A stretch of DNA of 64,000 nucleotides from Tabrizicola oligotrophica (lineage in GTDB: Bacteria > Pseudomonadota > Alphaproteobacteria > Rhodobacterales > Rhodobacteraceae): the NCBI RefSeq assembly GCF_011008935.1, contig NZ_JAAIVJ010000003.1:372001-436000 (forward strand), read 5' to 3'. Made by a program: the position numbers and the translations under genes. Below are positions 57,406-64,000 of the stretch, in pieces. The notes under the pieces were generated by a model. The model did no database searches and had not been told where the DNA came from. It was given only the letters and a program-made list of their open reading frames with translations. How positions within the stretch are numbered: the stretch's first letter is position 1; each line of letters opens with the position of its first letter.

Positions 57406-58467
57406 ATGGCCGAGACTGACGAGACCACCGCCCGGAGCGATGACGATGCCGCGCCCGTGGTCATGGCCGAACCGGCCGCGGACCAATCCCCGGTGGCCGA
57501 AGCCGTGAAACCGCAGGAACCGAACCGGCGACGCGGCGGCTTTCTCGCGCCGGTAATCGGCGGCGCGCTGGCCGCTGCGGCGGGCTTTGGGTTGGCGCAA
57601 TATGTGCCGAACGGCTGGCCGCTGCAGGATACCACCGCGCTGGAACAACAGCTTGCCACCCAGACCGAGGCCATCGCCGGCCTGCAGGCCCGGCTTGCCG
57701 CGGTTGAAGACGCCAAGGTGCCCGACATCTCGCCGCTGATGGATACGCTTGCCACGTTGAACGGGCGGGTGGCCGCCCTTGAAACCGGCCCGGCGGAACG
57801 GGCCGAGGAAATCGCAGCGCTGGCGCAAGCCGTGGCAGCCCTGCAAGCCCGGCCGGTTGCCGCCCCACAAGCTGGCGGTGAAGTTCCCGACAACATCACC
57901 GCCCTTGCAGCCGAAGCCGAGGCGCGGTTGCAGGAGGCCGAGGCCCAGGCGGTGCAGATGAAAGCCGAGGCCGAGGCGCTGATCCGCGCGGCGATCGCCC
58001 AAGCGGCCTTTGGTCGACTGCAGGCCGCCGTCGACAGCGGCGCCCCCTTTGCCGCGATCCTTCCCGAGTTGGGGCTTACTGTGCCTGAAGCGCTGCAAGC
58101 CCATGCCGAGACGGGCCTGCCCAGCCTTGCCAGCCTGCGGCAGACTTTCCCCGAGGCGGCGCGGCTTGCGCTTGAGGCCGCTCTGCGCGCCAATATGGGC
58201 GACAGCTGGACCGAGCGGGCCACGAGCTTTTTCCGCAGCCAGACCGGTGCCCGCTCGCTGACGCCGCGCGAAGGCAGCGATCCCGATGCCATCCTGTCCC
58301 GCGCCGAAGCGGCCTTGACCGCGGGAGATCTGGCCTCGGCGCTTGATGAGCTTGCCGCCCTGCCCGAACCCGCGCGTGCCCCGCTGACCGACTGGCGGGC
58401 AAAAGCTGAAGCCCGCCAGGCGGGGCTGCAAGCCCTTGATGACCTTGCCGGCAAGGTCGGGGAATGA
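57406..58467 (+). CDS. Mic60/mitofilin-like inner-membrane protein
   Basis: The 353-residue protein has an acidic N-terminus, one membrane helix (GFLAPVIGGALAAAAGFGLAQY, about residues 45-66), a long alanine/glutamate-rich coiled coil (residues 75-200), and a C-terminal mitofilin domain (ALIRAAIAQAAFGRLQAAVDSGAPFAAILPELG, LPSLASLRQTFPEAARLALEAAL, PDAILSRAEAALTAGDLASALDELAALP). Alphaproteobacterial Mic60 homologues lie between hemD and hemY and shape intracytoplasmic membranes, in parallel with mitochondrial cristae. ATG at 57406. Confidence 0.88.
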   Translation: MAETDETTARSDDDAAPVVMAEPAADQSPVAEAVKPQEPNRRRGGFLAPVIGGALAAAAGFGLAQYVPNGWPLQDTTALEQQLATQTEAIAGLQARLAAVEDAKVPDISPLMDTLATLNGRVAALETGPAERAEEIAALAQAVAALQARPVAAPQAGGEVPDNITALAAEAEARLQEAEAQAVQMKAEAEALIRAAIAQAAFGRLQAAVDSGAPFAAILPELGLTVPEALQAHAETGLPSLASLRQTFPEAARLALEAALRANMGDSWTERATSFFRSQTGARSLTPREGSDPDAILSRAEAALTAGDLASALDELAALPEPARAPLTDWRAKAEARQAGLQALDDLAGKVGE

Positions 58468-58477
58468 GGGGGAAACC

Positions 58478-59938
58478 ATGCTCTGGTCACTTCTGAAGGT
58501 TCTGTTCTTCGTGGTCGCCGTCGCGGCCCTGACCTGGGGGGCGAGCCTGCTTCTGGACATCGGCGGCGGGATCCGCCTTTCCGCGGCGGGCTATGAGTTC
58601 ACCCTTGGCCCCCTGCAAGCGATCATCGGCCTGTTGGTGCTGATGCTGGCGATCTGGCTGTTGATGAAGACCATCGGCTTTGTCGTTGCCACGCTGCGGT
58701 TCTTCAATGGCGATGAAACCGCGATCTCGCGCTATTTCGACCGTGACCGCCAGCGCAAGGGCTATCAGGCCTTGTCCGATGGCTTTCTGGCCCTGGCCTC
58801 CGGCGAGGGTCGGCTGGCGCTTTTGCGGGCGCAGCGGGCCGAGAAATATCTGGAGCGACCCGAGCTGACGACGCTTCTGGTGGCACAAGCTGCCGAGGCC
58901 GCGGGAGATACCGCCCGCGCCGCCGCAGCGTACAAGACGCTTCTGGCCGATGACTCTACCCGCTTTGTCGGTATCCGCGGTCTGTTGCAGCAGAAACTGG
59001 CCGAGGGCGATACCGAAACCGCGTTGAAGCTGGCGGAGAAAGCCTTTGCGCTGAAACCCAAGCATGCCGAAACGCAGGACGTGCTTTTGAAGCTGCAGTC
59101 GCAAAGCGCCGACTGGAAGGGCGCGCGGGCCACGCTGGGCGCCAAGCTCAGGGCCGGCGCCATGCCGAAGGACGTCTTCCGCCGCCGTGATGCCGTGCTG
59201 GCCCTGCAGGAAGCCAAGGGCATCATGGACGAAACCGCGAGCCTGGAGGCGCGCGAGGCCGCCATCGAGGCCAATCGCAAGTCGCCCGACCTGATCCCGG
59301 CCGCCGTCATGGCGGCCCGCAGCCTGATTGCCAAGGGCGACCGGAAAGGCGCGACGCGGGTGGTGAAAAAGGCCTGGGAAGGCATGGCCCACCCCGATCT
59401 TGCCGCCGTCTTTGCCGAGATCGAACCTGAGGAAACCCCGGCCGCACGGTTGAAACGCTTCAAGCCGCTGATTGCACAGCACCCGGACCATGACGAAACC
59501 CGGCTGATGCAGGCCGAAATGCTGATTGCTGCCGAAGATTTCCCCGCCGCCCGCCGCGCGCTGGGCGATCTGGTCGAACGTCACCCGACCCAGCGCGCGC
59601 TGGCCGTCATGGCCGCCATCGAACGCGGCGAAGGCTCGGACGACGCCGTGGTGCGCGGCTGGCTGTCGAAAGCCCTGGTCGCGCCGCGCGGGCCGCAGTG
59701 GTGCTGCGACAAGTGCCAGGCGATCCATGCCGAATGGCACCCGATCTGCGACAATTGCGGCGGCTTCGACACGCTTTCCTGGCGCGAGCCACAGGAGAAC
59801 ACCGCGCAAAGCACCCGCGGCGCCGAGCTGTTGCCCCTGATGGTACACCCCCCGGCCAAGCCCGAAGCCGCGCCCCGGGATCCCGGCCAGGAGCCGGAAA
59901 TCATCGACCTTGCCGCCGTCGCAAGAAGTGCAGATTAG
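58478..59938 (+). CDS. hemY: HemY-like TPR membrane protein with C-terminal zinc ribbon
   Basis: The 486-residue protein has two N-terminal membrane helices (LLKVLFFVVAVAALTWGASLLL and PLQAIIGLLVLMLAIWLLMKTIGFVV), the HemY_N signature RYFDRDRQRKGYQALSDGFLALASGEG, and a chain of TPR-like helices. A short CxxC-x10-CxxC zinc ribbon follows (Cys410, Cys413, Cys424, Cys427, in CDKCQAIHAEWHPICDNCGGFDTLSW). The ribbon resembles the rubredoxin-like tail of LapB. Despite its name, HemY of this type has no proven step in heme synthesis. It starts ten bases after mic60. Confidence 0.88.
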   Translation: MLWSLLKVLFFVVAVAALTWGASLLLDIGGGIRLSAAGYEFTLGPLQAIIGLLVLMLAIWLLMKTIGFVVATLRFFNGDETAISRYFDRDRQRKGYQALSDGFLALASGEGRLALLRAQRAEKYLERPELTTLLVAQAAEAAGDTARAAAAYKTLLADDSTRFVGIRGLLQQKLAEGDTETALKLAEKAFALKPKHAETQDVLLKLQSQSADWKGARATLGAKLRAGAMPKDVFRRRDAVLALQEAKGIMDETASLEAREAAIEANRKSPDLIPAAVMAARSLIAKGDRKGATRVVKKAWEGMAHPDLAAVFAEIEPEETPAARLKRFKPLIAQHPDHDETRLMQAEMLIAAEDFPAARRALGDLVERHPTQRALAVMAAIERGEGSDDAVVRGWLSKALVAPRGPQWCCDKCQAIHAEWHPICDNCGGFDTLSWREPQENTAQSTRGAELLPLMVHPPAKPEAAPRDPGQEPEIIDLAAVARSAD

Positions 59939-59983
59939 GGCTACACAGCGCCGGGAAGGGGTGCTAATAGCCCGTCACCTAAG

Positions 59984-60001
59984 GCCGGTGTAGCTCAGCT
60001 G
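59984..60001 (+). repeat. Partial copy of the 5' end of tRNA-Thr
   Basis: GCCGGTGTAGCTCAGCTG, the first 18 bases of the tRNA-Thr at 60074, also occurs here 90 bp upstream, after which the sequence diverges. It cannot fold as a tRNA and looks like a remnant of duplication or recombination at the tRNA. Confidence 0.8.
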
Positions 60002-60073
60002 AATACGACCCAGTTAGTTGCGCCGCTGGTATTTATATAGTGGGGTCCTTGCAGGGCCATGACCGAGAAGGAT

Positions 60074-60149
60074 GCCGGTGTAGCTCAGCTGGTAGAGCAC
60101 GTCATTCGTAATGATGGGGTCGGGGGTTCGAGTCCCTTCACCGGCACCA
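60074..60149 (+). tRNA. tRNA-Thr(CGU)
   Basis: The 76-base gene has a perfect acceptor stem (GCCGGTG/CACCGGC, then A and an encoded CCA). It also has the D-arm TAGCTCAGCTGGTAGAGC, an anticodon loop with CGT between CATT and AATG, and the T-arm GGGGGTTCGAGTCCCTT. The anticodon CGU reads ACG threonine codons. It marks the junction between conserved chromosome and the glycosyltransferase/IS region. Confidence 0.95.
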
Positions 60150-60277
60150 TCCTTCTCAAGAACTTTCACTCAAATACAGATCACTTGCGGGGCGCTGAAG
60201 CAGGTCCTTCGGCACGTTGCCTTGTTTCAAAGCCGAGAAAAGGTAGTAGCGATACTCAAGACGATTTCGCGAGGATG

Positions 60278-61240
60278 TCAACTTTCACCGGAACGTGCCA
60301 GTATCTCGTCGTGGGGCCGATCCAGCTTACCTCGCAGCGCGTCCAGGATCGCCATCCGGATCAACGCTCGATAACACTGACGATCGTGTGAAGGAAGCGC
60401 CGAGCCTTTGGTCATCCAGCGTGGCACGAGCATCAGCATTAATGGCCAGAACAGCACTGGACCGATGGCAAGCCGATAGACCCGGAAAAGATTGCGGTGG
60501 TGATAGTAGGTTTTCCAGTAGGGTCGCATCACTGCGCCATGCAGGGCCGTCGCGCATTCGTGTTCAAAATGGACGCGAGGGTCGAAGGCATTCGACAGTC
60601 CTGCTCGTGCCAGCCGCAAGGTATAGTGGACGTCATCACCATAGATGAACATGCGGCCATCCGGAAAGCCGCAGCGTTCGACTGCGACTCGGGAAATGAA
60701 TTGGCCAACGAAAGAACCACCGTCAATTGAAACGGGCGCCCCGGCGCTGTAGGCCGCATCGGGGATGTGAAAGGCCCGCCGTCCGCCCAGCTTGAGGAAA
60801 GTGTCGCGAAACACGCCCGCATGCCAGAAGGGGTTCCGCCATGGCCGGTTCATCTCGCAGATTGTCCCGTCCGGGAAATAGACTGCAGCCAGAACCGCAC
60901 CTTCGGGGCGAGGCAGAGTGGCGCGAAAGGCGGCTATTGCGCCTTGGTGCGGGCGACCATCATCATCCATCAGAAGATACCAGTCAGGATCGAATCGCGC
61001 GCGCGCCTCGCGCATACCGGTTTCAAAGCCCTTGGCGCCGCCACCGTTCACAGCCTGTTCCAGAACAATCATCCGATCGTCATGCAAGGTCCGCAGCCAT
61101 TCGCGCGTACCATCCGTCGAGCCGTTCTCAATGACAATCAGGTGATCGATCGGCTCCTGCAAAAGGCGCAGCAGGGTGCGCTGGCACTTCTCGAGCCGAT
61201 TGTAAGTGACGACAATGGTGCATAGCGTTGCGTGGGACAT
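60278..61240 (-). CDS. Family 2 glycosyltransferase
   Basis: This 320-residue GT-A enzyme starts LCTIVVTYNRLEKCQRTL, then LIVIENGSTDGTREWL and NGGGAKGFETGMREA, and a DDD metal motif at residues 92-94 (YLLMDDDGRP). SIDGGSFVGQFISR and MFIYGDDVHYTLRLARAG follow. The pattern is that of rhamnosyl- and galactofuranosyl-type transferases that build surface polysaccharides. The start ATG at 61238-61240 follows a longer alternative frame that is less likely. It is divergent from the GlfT2-like gene. Confidence 0.87.
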   Translation of the reverse strand: MSHATLCTIVVTYNRLEKCQRTLLRLLQEPIDHLIVIENGSTDGTREWLRTLHDDRMIVLEQAVNGGGAKGFETGMREARARFDPDWYLLMDDDGRPHQGAIAAFRATLPRPEGAVLAAVYFPDGTICEMNRPWRNPFWHAGVFRDTFLKLGGRRAFHIPDAAYSAGAPVSIDGGSFVGQFISRVAVERCGFPDGRMFIYGDDVHYTLRLARAGLSNAFDPRVHFEHECATALHGAVMRPYWKTYYHHRNLFRVYRLAIGPVLFWPLMLMLVPRWMTKGSALPSHDRQCYRALIRMAILDALRGKLDRPHDEILARSGES

Positions 61241-61628
61241 GGACGACCTGAGCCCTGTTGCAGGCAGATGGCGGATGCAGGCTTTCATCCCTTCCGAATG
61301 CCCACCGCCGCCCTAGCTTATCCCGCGCTGATCGTCCACCCTGCCAGTGAGCGGGAGAACTCCGTCCCGACCCTCGCACTTCAATTCCCGAGGGAAACAC
61401 GGTAGAACCTCCAGAAATCGCAACCGTCACCCGTTGGGGGCACAGCTCGGGGCTCGGACTCTCAATGGAAGCTAACTGCCGTATCGGTCATCACGCGACG
61501 GGCAAAACGAACCTTCAGGCATTTCGAGATCAGAGAACGCCAGGAAACTCCGGCCCGGCATCCGCTTCGAGAGCCACAGCACTCTGGCCCTCAGACGTAC
61601 TGCCGAGATTTCTCGACCGAGCTGCGCA
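61241..61628. other. Gene-free spacer between divergent glycosyltransferases
   Basis: This 388-base stretch has no reading frame with a recognisable product, no long repeat and no clear terminator. It presumably holds the promoters of the two divergent glycosyltransferase genes. Confidence 0.6.
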
Positions 61629-63482
61629 ATGACGCCACAGACATCTAATCCAGTTTCGCCAAGAATTCCAGGAATGGCAGACGTGACTCACTTCACAATA
61701 CAATCAATGCTTTGGCCAGAAGCTGGCATAACAACCGAACGGGATCTTTTCTTTCGGCTCTATGGTGATGTCGTGCATTCCCTGAAAGGCCGCAGTCTGA
61801 CTTTCTCGCTTGGTGGCGTGGCCAATTTTGCGACGTCGGCCAACCTGTTCAACCTCGGGAAATGGCAACGGCATTGTGGCCAAACAGACATTATTCTGCG
61901 GTTGGCGGGTCGGGGTAATTTCGCGCTGATCGTGCATCAGGCTGCACCTGAAAAATCATGGGAGTGCATCTACAGCGAAGCTGTCGAACTGACACCTGAT
62001 GCCCCTTATCGGCTGAATCTGACCCCGCTAATCTCTCGGGTGTCAGGAGGTGTCATCTTCTTCGAGTTGCGGGCACTTGGAGATGGGTACCTGAATGATG
62101 CAAGCTGGGAAACGACGGCGGCCCCCAAAAGTTTGCCCCAATTGGTTTTGTCAATCACGACCTTCAAGCGTGAAGAAGCCGTACGTGCCAGCGTCGCGAG
62201 ATTTGAAGCCTTTATGTCTCGATCAGAGCTGGCCCCGTACCTTCACCTGGTGGTGGTGGACAACGGGAAAAGCGCTGAAATCCAGGCATCCTCACATGTA
62301 ACGCCCATTGCGAATGAGAACTTGGGGGGATCAGGGGGCTTTGCCAGAGGCTTGCTGGCGGCGGAAGAGAGGGGCGCCAGCCATTGTCTGTTCATGGACG
62401 ACGACGCCTCCATTCATATGGAAGCGGTCGAACGGACCTGGGCTTTTCTTGCCTATGCGGAGGACTCCAGGGTCGCAGTGGCGGGGGGGCTGACAATGGC
62501 CAACCATCGCTGGGCGCTTTGGGAGTGCGGGGCAATATTCGATCGAGTCTGTCGCCCGAAGTGGAATGGAACGGATTTGCGCGCACTTCCTGAAGTTCTG
62601 AAGATGGAGTTTGACTCAACCGGAGCAAAGCCGCACAATTTTTACGGTGGTTGGTGGTATTTCGCTTTTCCTATAGCGCACGTGAAATACCGACCTTTTC
62701 CGTTCTTTGTTCGCGGCGATGACATCAGCTTCTCGATCGCAAATGACTTTGAAATAGCCACTTTGCCAGGTGTTTTGTGTTTCCAAGACGCAGACTTTTC
62801 TGACAAGGAAACCCTGCAGACGCTCTATCTCGATCTACGCAGCCACTTGGCTCACCACCTCTCGCTGCCAACTATGGAAATTGGGCGCAAGGGAATCTTG
62901 CGAATCGTTGCTCAGTTCTTTTTGCGATCAATGGTTCAGTCACATTACGAGACGCTTCAAGCCTTGAGACTTGCGGTGACGGACGTCATGGAGGGCCCGG
63001 AGTTTTTCGTAAAGAACGCGGACATGGCAGAGCGTCGCGCCCGGATTGGTAAGATGCGGAATGTGGAGGCCTATGCACCTCTTCAAGGCATGGCGCCAAC
63101 TTCGCGCCGAAAGTTTGATCCTCGCCGCAATAAATTCCTTCGCACCATCATGAAATACTCCCTGAACGGGCATCTGCTGCCCTTCTTCGGATACTGGGGC
63201 AACACGGTTACTTTGAAGTCAAGTCAACGTGGCCAATTGAATGAAGTTTGGGGCGCATCCCGGATCACATATCTCAACAGCGAGGGCACACAGAGCTTCA
63301 CTGTCCGCCACTCGAAGCTGGTCGCTGCCAGGGAAGCTGTGGCGATACTTGGCATTATGGGCAAGTTGGCATGGAACTATCCGCACTTGAGTAAGATGTG
63401 GCGCCAAGGCTACGCACAAATCACACAGGGCGGCTTCTGGTCCAAGAAATTCGAGGCTGGTAACAACAATCCCCAAGTTTGA
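61629..63482 (+). CDS. GlfT2-like galactofuranosyltransferase
   Basis: The 617-residue protein has an N-terminal beta-sandwich region (about residues 1-170). A GT-A domain follows with LSITTFKREEAVRASVARFE, NLGGSGGFARGLLA, the metal-binding DDD at residues 257-259 (LFMDDDASIH), FYGGWWYFAFPI, FPFFVRGDDISFSIAN, and DADFSDKETLQTLYLDLRSHLAHHL. A C-terminal helical part closes it. Domain order, length and these motifs resemble mycobacterial GlfT2, the polymerising galactofuranosyltransferase. The base composition is visibly more AT-rich than neighbouring core genes, consistent with acquisition. The sugar donor is inferred; no glf (UDP-galactopyranose mutase) is in the window. Confidence 0.8.
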   Translation: MTPQTSNPVSPRIPGMADVTHFTIQSMLWPEAGITTERDLFFRLYGDVVHSLKGRSLTFSLGGVANFATSANLFNLGKWQRHCGQTDIILRLAGRGNFALIVHQAAPEKSWECIYSEAVELTPDAPYRLNLTPLISRVSGGVIFFELRALGDGYLNDASWETTAAPKSLPQLVLSITTFKREEAVRASVARFEAFMSRSELAPYLHLVVVDNGKSAEIQASSHVTPIANENLGGSGGFARGLLAAEERGASHCLFMDDDASIHMEAVERTWAFLAYAEDSRVAVAGGLTMANHRWALWECGAIFDRVCRPKWNGTDLRALPEVLKMEFDSTGAKPHNFYGGWWYFAFPIAHVKYRPFPFFVRGDDISFSIANDFEIATLPGVLCFQDADFSDKETLQTLYLDLRSHLAHHLSLPTMEIGRKGILRIVAQFFLRSMVQSHYETLQALRLAVTDVMEGPEFFVKNADMAERRARIGKMRNVEAYAPLQGMAPTSRRKFDPRRNKFLRTIMKYSLNGHLLPFFGYWGNTVTLKSSQRGQLNEVWGASRITYLNSEGTQSFTVRHSKLVAAREAVAILGIMGKLAWNYPHLSKMWRQGYAQITQGGFWSKKFEAGNNNPQV

Positions 63483-63503
63483 AAGACCGGGAGTTCTTCT
63501 GTT

Positions 63504-63526
63504 TGAATCGCCCCTAGTTTCCTAGA
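63504..63526. repeat. Outer inverted-repeat end of an IS3-family element
   Basis: TGAATCGCCCCTAGTTTCC at 63504-63522 is a typical IS3-group terminal sequence (TGAACCGCCCC-type). It overlaps the end of the transposase fragment. Confidence 0.65.
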
Positions 63527-63851
63527 CGCCTCGCAGTTTCAGTTTTTGCTGCTGTTCGAAGGCGATCGGTGACAGCATGCCGTTCCTAACGTGTTTGCGC
63601 TGCGGGTTGTAGAAGAACTCGATGTAGTCGAACACGTCCTGCCGTGCCTCTTCGCGGTTTTTGTATTTCTTTCGCCGGATGCGTTCGCGTTTGAGCAGGT
63701 TGAAGAAGCTCTCCACGACTGCATTGTCCCAGCAGTTCCCGCGGCGGCTCATGCTGGGAGCCAGATTGTGCTGCTCGAGGAATTCTTGCCACTCATAGCC
63801 GGTGAACTGGGACCCTTGGTCAGAATGCACGTAGACCTTGGTCTTTGGTTT
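63522..63851 (-). pseudogene. IS3-family transposase OrfB, C-terminal fragment
   Basis: The minus-strand frame encodes the C-terminal part of an rve integrase: KVYVHSDQGSQFTGYEWQEFLEQHNLAPSMSRRGNCWDNAVVESFFNLLKRERI (DDE residues: Asp of HSDQGSQF and the Glu of VVESFF) and DYIEFFYNPQRKHVRNGMLSPIAFE. The reading frame runs on to 63899 only as non-homologous sequence, because the element is interrupted at about 63851 by the end of another IS. The first catalytic Asp is missing from this fragment. Confidence 0.85.
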
Positions 63852-64000
63852 TGACCTGCCCCCCGGAAGTTCCCTCGCTGTGATGTAGAGTCTGCCCAAC
63901 CTGAAGGAGCAGACGACATGAGGAAAAGCCGTTTCACCGAAGCGCAGATTATCGGGATGATCAAAGAGCAGGAGGCAGGCTTGCCGACGGCAGAGCTGTG
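63852..64000 (+). mobile_element. Left end of a second IS3-family element
   Basis: A new terminal sequence starting TGACCTGCCCCCCGGAAG at 63852 is followed 66 bases later by an IS3 OrfA gene. This places a second insertion inside the first element's transposase gene. The right end is outside the window. Confidence 0.7.
63918..64000 (+). CDS. IS3-family transposase OrfA (partial, right window edge)
   Basis: From the ATG at 63918 the frame reads MRKSRFTEAQIIGMIKEQEAG, then LPTAEL, the helix-turn-helix start of many IS3-group OrfA proteins. GAAGGAG lies upstream. The rest of the gene is beyond the window. Confidence 0.85.
   Translation, partial: MRKSRFTEAQIIGMIKEQEAGLPTAEL

Noticed and set aside
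59984-60060. A second tRNA gene upstream of tRNA-Thr
   Set aside because: Only the first 18 bases match; no anticodon arm, T-arm or acceptor complement follows.

Overview
The window is a 64 kb piece of an alphaproteobacterial chromosome, most likely from a Rhodobacteraceae/Paracoccaceae species (Rhodobacter, Gemmobacter or Paracoccus type). The evidence is high GC content, the regB-senC-regA-hvrA-ahcY block known from Rhodobacter, an alphaproteobacterial Mic60 (mitofilin) and HemY pair beside hemD, and a core gene order that matches the replication-origin region of Caulobacter crescentus. No rRNA, CRISPR, phage or photosynthesis-pigment genes were seen.

Region 1 (1-8.6 kb) is an accessory catabolic cluster. 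A minus-strand operon (GntR/FCD regulator, DapA-family lyase/deaminase, aldehyde dehydrogenase, ProC-like reductase, FAD-dependent oxidoreductase) is divergent from a ProV-ProW-ProX betaine/proline-type ABC importer. A GATase1-AraC regulator follows. The enzyme set resembles hydroxyproline- or amine-type degradation; the substrate is inferred. Two near-identical 18-bp elements lie between the divergent units.

Region 2 (8.6-35 kb) is housekeeping and holds the probable chromosome origin. maeB, mutS, grpE, hrcA, rph, rdgB and hemW lead to parB-parA-rsmG-mnmG-mnmE-rho-hemJ, all on the minus strand. A 386-bp AT-rich gap with DnaA-box-like sites follows (candidate oriC, 25346-25731). maf-aroE-coaE-dnaQ then run on the plus strand, followed by secB, fxsA, timA, mltA, smr, an alpha/beta hydrolase, hslUV and trxA. 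Two perfect parS palindromes lie at 16727 and 22163, and a one-mismatch copy at 42601.

Region 3 (35-60 kb) starts with a tightly overlapping minus-strand operon tsaE-amgK-murU-addB-addA (tRNA t6A synthesis, cell-wall sugar recycling, double-strand-break repair). Next come a membrane PAS protein and the RegB/SenC/RegA redox regulatory set with hvrA and ahcY. A transporter, small conserved proteins and gpsA-tsaD follow, then divergent hemD-mic60-hemY.

Region 4 (60-64 kb) looks like the edge of a genomic island. It has tRNA-Thr(CGU) with a partial copy of its own 5' end just upstream, two divergent glycosyltransferases (one resembling GlfT2 galactofuranosyltransferase), and an IS3-family element apparently interrupted by a second IS3-family element at the window end.
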